Of a stretch of DNA of 64,000 bases, positions 45,315 through 54,565 are shown piece after piece. Position 1 is the stretch's first letter. Each line of letters starts with the position of its first letter. Below the pieces are notes generated by a model. The model was not told the origin of the DNA, did not search any database, and was given only the letters and a program-made list of their open reading frames with translations. This stretch comes from Azoarcus indigens (GTDB lineage: Bacteria > Pseudomonadota > Gammaproteobacteria > Burkholderiales > Rhodocyclaceae), in NCBI RefSeq assembly GCF_004361735.1, contig NZ_SNVV01000007.1, forward strand, positions 156,254-220,253. Direction: 5' to 3'. A program made the position numbers and the translations under genes.

Positions 45315-45839
45315 ATGTCCGCCTCCTTCCCACCCTCGCCCGCCACCCTGTTGCTGCCCGGCGCGCTGCGCCAGCGCATCCTGTCGCCGCTCGCCGACCG
45401 CGTCGGCCGCGGCCTGCAGAGCCTGCGCGTGCCAGCCTTCACCCTGCCGGCACCCTTCGGCCGCGTCGTCGCCCGCCTGCCGCAGCAGCCGCCGGCGCTG
45501 GCGCTGTGCGGCGCCCTCAACCTCGCACTGGGCCGCATCCTGCCGCGGGAAGACCTCGCCGCGCTGGAAGGCCGCCGCCTGCGCCTGCGAGTGAGCGACG
45601 CCGGCCTGACGCTGGACTTCGGCCTCGCCAGCGGCCGCTTCCGCCCGCTGGCCGCCCACATGGCCGCCGACCTCACCCTCACCGCTAGCGCGCGCGACTA
45701 CCTTGCCCTCGCCCTGCGCGAGGAAGACGCCGACACCCTGTTCTTCTCCCGCCGCCTGCTGATGGAAGGCGACACCGAGATCGGCCTGCTGGTGAAGAAC
45801 ACGCTGGACGCGGTGGACTGGAGCCGCCTGCGCGGCTGA
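45315..45839 (+). CDS. ubiT: SCP2-domain lipid-binding protein UbiT
   Basis: 174-residue protein with an SCP2 sterol-carrier-like domain (LCGALNLALGRILPREDLAAL to LFFSRRLLMEGDTEIGLLVK). UbiT is the accessory lipid-binding protein for anaerobic ubiquinone synthesis, replacing aerobic UbiJ. FFSRRLLMEGDTE is typical for UbiT. Located 77 bases after ubiV, completing a ubiU-ubiV-ubiT order. Confidence 0.92.
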   Translation: MSASFPPSPATLLLPGALRQRILSPLADRVGRGLQSLRVPAFTLPAPFGRVVARLPQQPPALALCGALNLALGRILPREDLAALEGRRLRLRVSDAGLTLDFGLASGRFRPLAAHMAADLTLTASARDYLALALREEDADTLFFSRRLLMEGDTEIGLLVKNTLDAVDWSRLRG

Positions 45840-46033
45840 CGAAGCAGGGGCCGGCCCCGCCGGCGACACGGCGGCGGCCCCCTCCCGGACGCGCGGCCAA
45901 AGCGCCCAAAGGCGCATCCTTGCGGCATTCAAGCCACACCCCGCCACCATTCCCCATCGCGGGGCACACCCCGTAGTTCCCTCCGGCGCGCCGCTCAGGC
46001 ATGCTCGCTCCTCCGCCCCCACGGAGTTACGAG

Positions 46034-47620
46034 ATGCTCAACACGCTGGCCGCCGTCGGCGGCATGCAGGTCGCCCCGCACCACCTCGCCGCCCAGGCCG
46101 GCCGCGACGTGCTGCGCGACGGCGGCAACGCGGTGGAAGCCATGGTTGCCGCCGCCGCTGCCGTCGCGGTGGTCTATCCCCACATGAACGCCATCGGCGG
46201 CGACGGTTTCTGGCTGATCCACGAACCGGGCAAGGCCCCCATCGCCATCGACGCCTGCGGCTCCGCCGCCGCGCTGGCGAACCGCGAGTTCTACGCCGGC
46301 CATGACACCATTCCCTCGCGCGGCCCGCTGGCGGCGCTCACCGTAGCCGGCACCGTGGGCGGCTGGCAGCAAGCGCTGCTCGCCGCCGCGCCCTGGGGCC
46401 GCGCGCTGCCGCTGTCGCGCCTGCTGGCCGACGCCATCCGCCACGCCCGCGACGGCGTCGCCGTCACCGCCAGCCAGGCGGCGCTCACCCGCAGCAAGTT
46501 CGACGGCCTGCGCGATGCCCCCGGCTTCGCCGAGACCTTCCTGGTGCGCGGCGCGCCGCCGGAACGCGGCCAGCTGCTGCGCCAGCCGGCGCTGGCCAAT
46601 ACCCTCTCGACCCTGGCCGAGCGCGGTCTGGACGACTTCTACCGCGGCGAAACCGCCACCCGCATCGCCGCCGAGCTGGAGCGCCTGGGCAGCCCGCTGC
46701 GCGCCGCCGACCTCGCCGGCTACCGCGCCGAGGTGGTGGAGCCGCTGTCGGTGCGCCTGCGCGGCAGCACCATCTACAACCTGCCGCCACCGACGCAGGG
46801 CCTGGCCGCGCTGATGATCCTCGGCATCTTCGACCGCCTGGGCGTCACCGAGGGCGAGGGCTTCGCCTACCTGCACGGCCTGGTGGAATCCACCAAGCGC
46901 GCCTTCCGCGTGCGCGACCGGGTAGTCACCGACCCGCGCCGCCTGCCGGCCGACCCGCGCAGCTTCCTCACCGCCGCCGCGCTGGCCGAGCGCGCCGCCG
47001 ACGTCGACATGCAGCTCGCCCTGCCGTGGCCGGACCCGGCAGCGCCGGGCGACACCATCTGGATGGGCGCCATCGACCGCGAAGGCCGCGCGGTGAGCTT
47101 CATCCAGAGCGTGTACTGGGAGTTCGGCTCCGGCGTGGTGCTGCGCGACACCGGCATCACCTGGCAGAACCGCGGCGTCAGCTTCTCGCTGGACCCGGCG
47201 GCGCTCAACACCCTGGAGCCGGGGCGCAAGCCCTTCCACACCCTGAACCCCTCGCTGGCGCTGTTCGACGACGGCCGGGTGATGCCCTACGGCACCATGG
47301 GCGGCGAAGGCCAGCCGCAGACCCAGGCGGCGGTGTTCAGCCGCTACGCCATGTTCGGCCACAGCCTGCAGCAGGCGGTGAGCGCGCCGCGCTGGCTGCT
47401 CGGCCGCACCTGGGGCGACGTCAGCACCAGCCTCAAGCTGGAAAGCCGCTTCGACCCGACGCTGGTGCAGGCCCTGCGCGACGCCGGCCATCAGGTGGAA
47501 GTGCTGGACGAGGCCTACAGCGACACTATGGGCCACGCCGGCGCGCTGGTGCGCCACCCCAACGGCGTCATCGAAGGCGCCGCCGACCCGCGCAGCGACG
47601 GCGCCGCCGCCGGGGTATAA
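46034..47620 (+). CDS. Gamma-glutamyltransferase-family amidohydrolase (HpxW/oxamate amidohydrolase-like?)
   Basis: 528-residue Ntn-hydrolase of the GGT superfamily without a signal peptide, hence cytoplasmic. Nucleophilic Thr is probably Thr 341 in PGDTIWMGAIDREG, and GSGVVLRDTGITWQNRGVSF is a strong sub-family mark. The cytoplasmic location and the DTIW context differ from classical Ggt (22285-24033) and recall oxamate amidohydrolase HpxW of purine breakdown in Klebsiella; this is a suggestion, not established. The ATG at 46034 is favoured over 46001 by GGAGTTACGAG upstream. Confidence 0.88.
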   Translation: MLNTLAAVGGMQVAPHHLAAQAGRDVLRDGGNAVEAMVAAAAAVAVVYPHMNAIGGDGFWLIHEPGKAPIAIDACGSAAALANREFYAGHDTIPSRGPLAALTVAGTVGGWQQALLAAAPWGRALPLSRLLADAIRHARDGVAVTASQAALTRSKFDGLRDAPGFAETFLVRGAPPERGQLLRQPALANTLSTLAERGLDDFYRGETATRIAAELERLGSPLRAADLAGYRAEVVEPLSVRLRGSTIYNLPPPTQGLAALMILGIFDRLGVTEGEGFAYLHGLVESTKRAFRVRDRVVTDPRRLPADPRSFLTAAALAERAADVDMQLALPWPDPAAPGDTIWMGAIDREGRAVSFIQSVYWEFGSGVVLRDTGITWQNRGVSFSLDPAALNTLEPGRKPFHTLNPSLALFDDGRVMPYGTMGGEGQPQTQAAVFSRYAMFGHSLQQAVSAPRWLLGRTWGDVSTSLKLESRFDPTLVQALRDAGHQVEVLDEAYSDTMGHAGALVRHPNGVIEGAADPRSDGAAAGV

Positions 47621-47654
47621 ATCCGCCGCGCCCGCGGCGGCAAACGCGGCATAC

Positions 47655-47685
47655 AGCAAAAGGCCGGCCTGCCCGGCCTTTTGCT
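47655..47685. terminator. Hairpin terminator after the GGT-family gene
   Basis: Perfect 13-bp stem AGCAAAAGGCCGG (47655-47667) and CCGGCCTTTTGCT (47673-47685) with a 5-base loop. The A- and T-runs lie in the stem, so the element can work in both directions. Confidence 0.85.
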
Positions 47686-47857
47686 TGAGCCGCCGCTGCC
47701 TCCGCGCCACCCGGCGGCCCATCCGCAGCCGTCAGCGGCATTTCCTCACCGGAACAGCGGCTTGCGACGCGACCGTCACGCCAGCACCAGCGTGCGCCGC
47801 TATCATCCCGCTCAGCCGGCACCGCGACCGGCCGATGCCCCGCCCCACGGAGTCTCC

Positions 47858-48787
47858 ATGCCCCTCCCCAGCGCCGAGCCCGCGCCCGACAGCGACGTCT
47901 ATCGCACCCTGCTCGAATCCACCAAGGCCATCCCCTGGCGCATCGACTGGAAAACCCTGCGCTTCACCTACATCGGCCCGCAGATCGAAACCCTGCTCGG
48001 CTGGACGCCCGACAGCTGGGCGACGGTGGAAGACTGGGCGGCCCGCATGCACCCCGAGGACCGCGAGCGGGTGGTGAACTTCTGCGTCTCCCAGTCCCAG
48101 GCCGGCACCGACCATGAGGCCGACTACCGCGCCCTTACCGCCGGCGGCGGCTACGTGTGGATACGCGACGTGGTCCACGTGGTGCGCAAGGAGGGCGAGG
48201 TGGAAGCGCTGATCGGCTTCATGTTCGACATCAGCGAACGCAAGGCCACCGAGGAACAGCTGCTGACGCTGCAGCAGGAGCTGGAGGCGCTGTCCTACAG
48301 GGACGGCCTCACCGGCGTCGCCAACCGCCGCATGTTCGACACCGTGTTCGACCTCGAATGGGCCAGGGCGCGGCAGAACCGCCAGCCGCTGTCGGTGATC
48401 CTGGCCGATGTGGATCACTTCAAGGAATACAACGACCACTACGGCCACCTCGCCGGCGACGACAGCCTCAAGCTCGTCGCCCAGGCCCTGGGCAGCGCCG
48501 CCGCCCGCGCCCGCGACTTCGTCGCCCGTTTCGGCGGCGAGGAATTCGCCATCGTCCTGCCGGAAGCGGACGCCGCCGCCGGCAGCCTGATCGCCGAACG
48601 CTGCCGCCAGGCCATCGCCGAGCTCGCCATCCCCCACGCCGCCATCGGCGGCCGGCTCAGCATCAGCCTGGGCGTGGGCACGCTGATCCCCAATGCGGAA
48701 GACGACCCGCGCCGCTTCCTCGATCAGGTGGATGGCGCGCTGTACGCGGCCAAGGACAGGGGGCGGGATCGGGTGGAGAGCGTTTGA
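47858..48787 (+). CDS. PAS-GGDEF diguanylate cyclase
   Basis: 309-residue soluble sensor enzyme that makes c-di-GMP. PAS domain (about residues 18-125, with FTYIGPQIETLLGW and a PAC end DISERKATEEQL) and C-terminal GGDEF domain with active site RFGGEEFAIVLPEADA. The RxxD inhibitory site (RARD) lies five residues before GGEEF, so product feedback is expected. LSYRDGLTGVANRRMFD marks the domain start. ATG at 47858 is chosen because the PAS domain begins soon after; it is preceded by ACGGAGTC. Confidence 0.93.
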   Translation: MPLPSAEPAPDSDVYRTLLESTKAIPWRIDWKTLRFTYIGPQIETLLGWTPDSWATVEDWAARMHPEDRERVVNFCVSQSQAGTDHEADYRALTAGGGYVWIRDVVHVVRKEGEVEALIGFMFDISERKATEEQLLTLQQELEALSYRDGLTGVANRRMFDTVFDLEWARARQNRQPLSVILADVDHFKEYNDHYGHLAGDDSLKLVAQALGSAAARARDFVARFGGEEFAIVLPEADAAAGSLIAERCRQAIAELAIPHAAIGGRLSISLGVGTLIPNAEDDPRRFLDQVDGALYAAKDRGRDRVESV

Positions 48788-48838
48788 CGGCGGACTGCGC
48801 GAAGCATCACGCCAGGCACATCGACGAGCGGGAACGCT

Positions 48839-49273
48839 TCAGGAATCGGTAGGCCGGGCGCTCCAGGGATTGAGCAGGGAGACACCGGTCGGCTCGAAGT
48901 CGCCGACGTTCCGCGTCGCCACCGTCATGCCATGGACCAGGGCGGTCGCGGCGATCAAGGCATCCCGCTCGGAGCGCCTGTCGGGCACATGCAGCCGGGC
49001 GCAGCGCTGTGCCACCGCGGCATCGATCGGCAGGATGCGGCCGGAGAAGGCCGGCAACACGTGGAGCTCCAGCCAGGTCCGCAACAGCGCGCCCTGGCCG
49101 GCATCCCGCCGTTCGATCTGCAGCACGCCCATCTCCAGTTCCATCACGGTGATGGCCGAGATGAAGAGTTCGCCCGCCTCCACGCCCTGCGACCAGGCCG
49201 AGACATTCGCATCGGCCTTTCCCGCCCGCACCTTCCTGAGTTCGGACACCACGTTCGTGTCGAGCAGGTACAT
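48839..49273 (-). CDS. vapC: VapC-family toxin (PIN RNase)
   Basis: 144-residue PIN-domain ribonuclease toxin. Acidic residues are in LLDTNVVSELRK (Asp), ITVMELEMGV (Glu), ERDALIAATAL and TRNVGDFEPTGV (Asp). Its ATG overlaps the stop of the antitoxin gene by one base (TGATG), the typical coupled layout. The FitB-like pattern is closest. Confidence 0.93.
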   Translation of the reverse strand: MYLLDTNVVSELRKVRAGKADANVSAWSQGVEAGELFISAITVMELEMGVLQIERRDAGQGALLRTWLELHVLPAFSGRILPIDAAVAQRCARLHVPDRRSERDALIAATALVHGMTVATRNVGDFEPTGVSLLNPWSARPTDS

Positions 49274-49530
49274 CAGGAGAGATCCGCCGGCCGCGAATCG
49301 ATGTCTGCCCGGGGCGCGTCGAACTCGATCTCTTCCACCCCCGGCATGGCCAGCGCATCGGCAATGTTGCGGCCTTGCCCGGTCAGCCGCTGGTAGGCCT
49401 CGAAAGTAAGCAGCACATGAGCCGGCCGGCCACGGTCGGTGATGACGACCGGGCCCAGTTCGGCCGCCCTTTTCGCGCGGCTCACATCCTGGTTGAGTTC
49501 GCGGCTGGATAGCGTTGTTGTCTGCGCCAT
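49273..49530 (-). CDS. Phd/YefM-family antitoxin
   Basis: 85-residue antitoxin. The Phd fold has SSRELNQDVSRAKRAAELGPVVITDRGRPAHVLLTFEAYQRL, with an N-terminal DNA-binding dimerisation domain and an acidic C-terminal tail (EEIEFDAPRAD) that should cover the toxin. ATG is preceded by GGAGG. It likely represses its own promoter, perhaps at the inverted repeat 26 bases upstream. Confidence 0.92.
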   Translation of the reverse strand: MAQTTTLSSRELNQDVSRAKRAAELGPVVITDRGRPAHVLLTFEAYQRLTGQGRNIADALAMPGVEEIEFDAPRADIDSRPADLS

Positions 49531-49555
49531 GGGAAAGCCTCCATCAACAGAGCAA

Positions 49556-49573
49556 TGTAGGCATGTTACTACA
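49556..49573. promoter_or_regulatory. Candidate autoregulatory operator of the toxin-antitoxin pair
   Basis: Inverted repeat TGTAG-N8-CTACA 26 bases upstream of the antitoxin ATG, in a short AT-rich patch. This fits a Phd-type self-repression site. Confidence 0.5.
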
Positions 49574-49611
49574 AGCTATACGGGACGGAAGACCAGCTTC
49601 CCCACACCCCC

Positions 49612-50682
49612 TCAAGCCGCCGCAGGCGCCGCCGTCACGAAAGCATCGGCGTAGAAGCGCTCCGCCGCCAGGCCCGCCTCGGCGGCAAAGTCCCGCCGCG
49701 CCGCGTCCACCATCTGCGGCGCGCCGCAGGCGTACACCTCGTAGCCGGACAGGTCGGCGAAGTCCTCCAGCACTGCGCGGTGTACCAGGCCACGGCGGCC
49801 GCTCCAGTCGGCATTGGCGTCGGAGAGCACCGGCACATAGCGGAACCACGGCAGCTCACGCGCCCATTGCTGGGCGAGGGCGTGGTGGTAGAGGTCTTCC
49901 CGGCGGCGGGCGCCCCAGTAGAGCACCGCCTTGCGGCGCAGGCCGGCGCGGCGGGCCTGTTCGACCAGGGCCTTGATCGGCGCGAAGCCAGTGCCGCTGG
50001 CGAGCAGGATCATCGGCGCCTCCGAATCCCTCAGGTAGAAGGTGCCGAAAGGCCCTTCCAGGCGCAGCATCTCGCGCGCCTTGAGGCGGCCGAAGACGTG
50101 GTCGGTGAAGGCGCCGCCGGGCAGGTGGCGGATGTGCAGCTCCAGCTGCTCCGCCTTGCCGGGCGCGGTGGCCAGCGAATAGCTGCGGCGGCGGCCGTCG
50201 CGCAGCAGCACGTCCACATACTGGCCGGCGAGGTATTCCAGCGGCTGGCCGGCGGGCGGCTGCAGGTGGAGGATGGCGACGTCGGCCGCCGGCCGCTCTA
50301 TGGTGGTCACACGCACCGCGAGCTTGCGCAGCGGCAGGCCAGCTACGCCGGGCACTTCGTCACAGGCCAGCGTGACCGGGCCGCGAGCCTGGCAGCGGCA
50401 CAGCAGGCAGTCGCCCGCTTTCTCCAGCGGATAGCTGGCCGGCAGATGTTCCACCTCGCCCGCCAGCACGCGGGCCTTGCAGGTGCCGCAGTCGCCGGTG
50501 CGGCACTGGTAGGGCAGGCAGAGGCCGGCGGCGAGGCCGGCATCCAGCAGGGTCTGGCCGGGCGCGGCGGCGTAGCGCTTGCCGCCGGGCTGAAGCTCGA
50601 TGGGGTGGCTGCCGGCCGCGCCTCCGGACATCGGGGATTCGGCAGGATTCAATGTCTTCGGGAACGTGGCGGCGGGGCTCAT
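49612..50682 (-). CDS. Ferredoxin reductase (plant-type 2Fe-2S + FAD/NAD domains)
   Basis: 356-residue oxygenase reductase. N-terminal plant-type ferredoxin with Cys ligands in CLPYQCRTGDCGTC and CLLC (about residues 50-90); then FAD-binding RRRSYSLATAP, and NAD-binding LLASGTGFAPIKALVEQA, ending in VYACGAPQMVDAARRDF. It takes electrons from NAD(P)H to an oxygenase or to a Rieske ferredoxin. GAGGAAG precedes the ATG at 50682. It is the last gene of the dioxygenase/transporter cluster, 207 bp after livF, so it probably serves that dioxygenase. Confidence 0.93.
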   Translation of the reverse strand: MSPAATFPKTLNPAESPMSGGAAGSHPIELQPGGKRYAAAPGQTLLDAGLAAGLCLPYQCRTGDCGTCKARVLAGEVEHLPASYPLEKAGDCLLCRCQARGPVTLACDEVPGVAGLPLRKLAVRVTTIERPAADVAILHLQPPAGQPLEYLAGQYVDVLLRDGRRRSYSLATAPGKAEQLELHIRHLPGGAFTDHVFGRLKAREMLRLEGPFGTFYLRDSEAPMILLASGTGFAPIKALVEQARRAGLRRKAVLYWGARRREDLYHHALAQQWARELPWFRYVPVLSDANADWSGRRGLVHRAVLEDFADLSGYEVYACGAPQMVDAARRDFAAEAGLAAERFYADAFVTAAPAAA

Positions 50683-50889
50683 GACGGCTTCCTCGGGGTG
50701 GAACGGCAGGCAAAGCGGGGCCTGCCGCGCCGTGGCGGGCACGGCGGGGTGGGGTTCTTCGGTTAATTCCGGCTTGGGGGCGGCCTGCTGAAGCGCGCTG
50801 GCGCTGCTCACCACCCAGGACACGTACAGGATCAGGCTCAGTGCCTCAGCAGGGGCGACTTCCCGGTCGCGGCGGCAGGAGGCGGGCGC

Positions 50890-51606
50890 TCACACGCCCA
50901 GGTAGCGATGCCACAGCCCGCGATCCGCATCCAGTTCGGCGGAGGTGCCGGTCCAGGCCACCCGGCCGCGTTCCAGGATGAGGTGGCGGTCGGCGAGGCC
51001 GACCAGCTTCTCCACGTATTTGTCCACCACCAGCGTGGTCTGGCCCTGTTCCTTGAGCAGGCCGAGGCAGCGCCAGATCTCGTCGCGTATCACCGGCGCC
51101 AGGCCCTCGGTGGCTTCGTCCAGGATCAGCAGCCGCGGGTTGGTGGAAAGCGCCCGCGCCACCGCCAGCATCTGCTGCTCGCCGCCGGAGAGCTGGTTGC
51201 CCATGTTGCTGGCGCGCTCCTTCAGCCGCGGGAAGAGCTCGTACAGGCGCGGCAGCGTCCAGCCGTCGCGCAGGCCGTTGCGGTTGTCGGCGAAGGCGAG
51301 CAGGTGCTCTTCCACCGTGAGGTTGGGGAAGCACTGCCGGCCTTCCGGCACGATGGCGACGCCCATGCGGGCGATGGCGTCGGGCCGAGCGCCGTGGATG
51401 TCGCGGCCGCCGAAGCGGATCTGGCCGGCACGCGGGCGCAGGCCGCCGATCAGCGTCTTGATGGTGGTGCTCTTGCCCATGCCGTTGCGGCCCAGCAGGG
51501 CGACGACCTCGCCGGCCTGGATGTCGAAATCGATGCCGAACAACACCTGGCTGGCGCCGTAGCCGGCCTCCAGGCCACGGCAGCTCAGGAGGGGATCGTG
51601 CTTCAT
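50890..51606 (-). CDS. Branched-chain/aromatic acid-type ABC transporter ATPase (LivF)
   Basis: 238-residue ATPase. Walker A GRNGMGKS (about residue 38), signature LSGGEQQM, Walker B LLILDEATEGLAP and the LivF-type HLILERGRVAWTGT. Works with LivG on the LivH/LivM permease. The genes for all five subunits run livK-H-M-G-F on the minus strand. Confidence 0.94.
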   Translation of the reverse strand: MKHDPLLSCRGLEAGYGASQVLFGIDFDIQAGEVVALLGRNGMGKSTTIKTLIGGLRPRAGQIRFGGRDIHGARPDAIARMGVAIVPEGRQCFPNLTVEEHLLAFADNRNGLRDGWTLPRLYELFPRLKERASNMGNQLSGGEQQMLAVARALSTNPRLLILDEATEGLAPVIRDEIWRCLGLLKEQGQTTLVVDKYVEKLVGLADRHLILERGRVAWTGTSAELDADRGLWHRYLGV

Positions 51607-51682
51607 GCGGACCTCCGCGCGGCGCCGGAAAGGGAGAGGGAGACAGCGGCCGGGCGGCGCGCCGGGTGGGCGGAAAGCGGCT

Positions 51683-52432
51683 TCATGCGGTCGCCTCCGT
51701 GCCCAGGTAGACCGCCTGCACTTCCGGGTGGCCCTTCACATGCTCGGCGTCGCCGGAGGTCAGCACCTTGCCGTAGACCAGCACCGAGATGCGGTCGGCG
51801 AGCTGGAACACCGCGTCCATGTCGTGCTCGATCAGCAGGATGGCGGCTTCGGCGCGCAGCTTCTCGATCAGCGCCACCATCTGCAGCGAATCCTCCGGGC
51901 CCATGCCGGCCATCGGCTCGTCCAGCAGCAGCAGCTTGGGCCGCGCCGCCAGGGCGAGGGCCACGTCCAGCTTGCGCTGCACGCCGTGCGGCAGGGTGCC
52001 GGCGGTACGGTCGAGCACATCGGAGAGGCCCACCTTTTCCGCCAGACCGAGCGCGGTTTCCATCAGCGCCTGCTCGCCGGCGCGGCGCGACAGGAAGCGG
52101 AAGCTGGAGCCGGCGTGGGCCTGGGCGGCCAGCAGCAGGTTGCTGCGCACGCTGTCGCCCCTGAACACGCTGGTGACCTGGAAGCAGCGCGACAGGCCGG
52201 CGCGCACCCGCTGGTGCGGCGGCAGCGCGGTGAGCTCCACGCCGTCCAGTTCCAGCCTGCCGGCGTCCAGCGGCAGCAGGCCGGAGATGAGATTCACCAG
52301 CGTGGATTTGCCGGCGCCGTTGGGGCCGATCAGGGCGTGGATCTCGCCCGGCTCGACGGCGATGGAGACATTGTCGGTGGCGACCAGGCCGCCGAAGCGC
52401 TTCACCAGGCCCTGGGCTTGGAACAGGCTCAT
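51683..52432 (-). CDS. Branched-chain/aromatic acid-type ABC transporter ATPase (LivG)
   Basis: 249-residue ATPase. Walker A GPNGAGKS (about residue 36), Walker B LLLLDEPMAGMGPEDS and IEHDMDAVFQLADRISVL. The signature is LPHGVQRKLDVAL, as usual for LivG. ATG overlaps the livM stop (ATGA at 52429-52432). A long shadow frame covers this and the following permease genes but is not coding. Confidence 0.93.
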   Translation of the reverse strand: MSLFQAQGLVKRFGGLVATDNVSIAVEPGEIHALIGPNGAGKSTLVNLISGLLPLDAGRLELDGVELTALPPHQRVRAGLSRCFQVTSVFRGDSVRSNLLLAAQAHAGSSFRFLSRRAGEQALMETALGLAEKVGLSDVLDRTAGTLPHGVQRKLDVALALAARPKLLLLDEPMAGMGPEDSLQMVALIEKLRAEAAILLIEHDMDAVFQLADRISVLVYGKVLTSGDAEHVKGHPEVQAVYLGTEATA

Positions 52433-53415
52433 GCTCGCTCTCCCTTGCTGCCGAACAGCGCGGCCAGGCCGCGCGGGGCGAAGAACACGATGGCGATCAG
52501 CAGCAGGCCCAGCGGCCAGTGCCAGTATTCGGTGTACATCTTCAGCACCTCTTCCAGCGTGAGCCACAGGCCGACGCCGATGACGCCGCCCCAGCGGTTG
52601 CCCATGCCGCCTATCACCACCATGACGATGAGGATGGCGGATTCGGTCCAGTGCATCATCGAGGGGCTGACGAAGCCGTTGTGGCTGGCGAGCAGCGCGC
52701 CCGCCAGGCCGGCCACCGCGCCGGCGCCGGCGAAGGCCACCAGGCGCAGGCGGAACACCGGGAAGCCGAGCGCGGCCATGCGGGTTTCGTTGTCGCGTAT
52801 GCCCATCAGCGCCAGGCCGAAGCGGGACACCGCCAGCCGGCTGCCGAGGGCGAAGATCAGCGCGGCGAGGGCCAGCACCGCCCAGTAGAAGGCGTTGGGC
52901 TGGGCATCCAGCCAGCCGCCCAGCGACAGCGGCGTGTAGATGCCGTAGCCGTCGTCGCCGCCGTAGGTGCGCAGCGACACGCCCAGGTAATAGAGCATCT
53001 GGGCGAAGGCCAGGGTGATCATGATGAAGTACACCCCGCGGGTACGCAGGGACACGGCGCCGATCAGCGTGGCGAAGGCGGCGGTGACCACCAGCGCCGC
53101 GCCCCAGGCCAGCCAGGCGGAGCTGAAGCCGGCATCCACCAGCGCCACCACCGTGTAGGCGCCGACGCCGAGGAAGCCGGCGTGGCCCAGCGCCACCATG
53201 CCGCCGTAGCCGAGGATGAAGTTGAGGCTGGTGGCGGCGATCATGACGATGAGCAGCCGGCGCACGAAGCCGACGTAGTACTCCAACTCGAAATGCGGCG
53301 CGATCAGCGGGAAGGCGGCGAGCAGCGCCAGCAGCAGCCAGGGCAGCACGGCGCCGAAACCACCGCCGCGGCGGGCGGCCGGGGCGCTGGCGGGCAGGCT
53401 TGCGGAAGCGTTCAT
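52429..53415 (-). CDS. ABC transporter permease (LivM)
   Basis: 328-residue inner-membrane permease with about eight to ten helices. LivM-type motifs: GYGGMVALGHAGFLGVGAYT, RGVYFIMITLAFAQMLYY and ALMGIRDNETRMAALGF. ATG at 53415 follows CTGAGG; an in-frame TTG two codons upstream is less likely. Coupled to livG. Confidence 0.93.
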   Translation of the reverse strand: MNASASLPASAPAARRGGGFGAVLPWLLLALLAAFPLIAPHFELEYYVGFVRRLLIVMIAATSLNFILGYGGMVALGHAGFLGVGAYTVVALVDAGFSSAWLAWGAALVVTAAFATLIGAVSLRTRGVYFIMITLAFAQMLYYLGVSLRTYGGDDGYGIYTPLSLGGWLDAQPNAFYWAVLALAALIFALGSRLAVSRFGLALMGIRDNETRMAALGFPVFRLRLVAFAGAGAVAGLAGALLASHNGFVSPSMMHWTESAILIVMVVIGGMGNRWGGVIGVGLWLTLEEVLKMYTEYWHWPLGLLLIAIVFFAPRGLAALFGSKGERA

Positions 53416-53424
53416 GGACAAACC

Positions 53425-54345
53425 TCAGGCGCGGGCGGGGAACAGGCCCGCGGGTTTCAGGGTGAGGATGACGGCCATCAGCACGTACATGGCGATGCCG
53501 GCCATGGCCGGGCCGAGGTCGGCGGCGAGCGAGGGTGGCAGCACCGCGCGCAGCAGCGGCGGCAGGAAGGCGCGGCCGGCGGTATCCACCAAGCCGACGA
53601 TGAGGGCGGCGACGAAGGCGCCGCGCACCGAGCCGATGCCGCCGATGACGATGACCACCAGCGCCGGAATCAGGATGGCCTCGCCCATGCCGATCTGCAC
53701 CGCGCTGATCGGCCCCATCAGCGCCCCGGCCAGCGCCGCCAGCGCCGCGCCCAGCGCGAACACGAAGGAGAACACCCGGCCGACGCGCACGCCCATGAAC
53801 TCCGCCATGGCGCGGTTGGAGGCGCCGGCGCGCACCAGCATGCCGACGCGGGTGTGATTCACCAGCAGGTAGAGGCCGATGGCGACCAGCAGGCCGGCGG
53901 CGATCATCAGCAGGCGGTAGGAGGGATAGGGCAGCGCATCCAGCAACTGCACCGGGCCGGCCAGCGCCGGCGGCGTCGGCGCCATGATGGGCGACGGGCC
54001 CCAGATGGCTTTCACCGCGTCGTCGGCGAGCAGGATGATGCCGAAGGTGGCCAGCACCTGGGCGAGGTGATCCCGGCTGTAGAGGCGGCGGATGATGAGG
54101 ATTTCGATCACCGCGGCGATGAGCACGGTGGCGAGGATGGCGATGAGCACCGCGCCGGCGAAGGAGCCGCTGCTCTCGTGCACCCGGGCGGCGATGTAGG
54201 CGCCGGCCATGAACAGCGAGCCGTGGGCGAGGTTCATGGTGTCCATGATGCCGAACACCAGGGTCAGGCCGGCGGCGAGCAGGAACAGCATGAAGCCGTA
54301 GCCCAGGCCGTTGAGCAATTGCTCGATGATGAAGATGGCGTCCAT
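53425..54345 (-). CDS. ABC transporter permease (LivH)
   Basis: 306-residue inner-membrane permease. LivH-type motifs: FGIMDTMNLAHGSLFMAGAY, LATFGIILLADDAVKAIWG and VVIVIGGIGSVRGAFVAALI. Nine bases separate its stop from the livM start. Confidence 0.94.
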   Translation of the reverse strand: MDAIFIIEQLLNGLGYGFMLFLLAAGLTLVFGIMDTMNLAHGSLFMAGAYIAARVHESSGSFAGAVLIAILATVLIAAVIEILIIRRLYSRDHLAQVLATFGIILLADDAVKAIWGPSPIMAPTPPALAGPVQLLDALPYPSYRLLMIAAGLLVAIGLYLLVNHTRVGMLVRAGASNRAMAEFMGVRVGRVFSFVFALGAALAALAGALMGPISAVQIGMGEAILIPALVVIVIGGIGSVRGAFVAALIVGLVDTAGRAFLPPLLRAVLPPSLAADLGPAMAGIAMYVLMAVILTLKPAGLFPARA

Positions 54346-54565
54346 CGGTGGAGTCCGGTTGGCGGCACGATGCCGGGAGGGGTGAGCTTATTGAGGCTGG
54401 TATGAAATTGGCAATACCGGGGCGGCCGGGATGGCGGATCGGCTCAGCAACGATGTCCGCCTCTGCCCCCCGATCAGTCCATCCCGGCCACACGGCGGTC
54501 AGGAACCGCGCCGCCGGCGCGCGGGAACCGTCTCCAGCCCCGCGCACCGGCGACACGCGCCGCGC

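Noticed and set aside
51683..54556. A 957-codon minus-strand frame spanning livG, livM and livH
   Set aside because: Only its last 249 codons are livG. The rest is Arg/Pro-rich shadow sequence in another frame of livM and livH, which are clearly coding.
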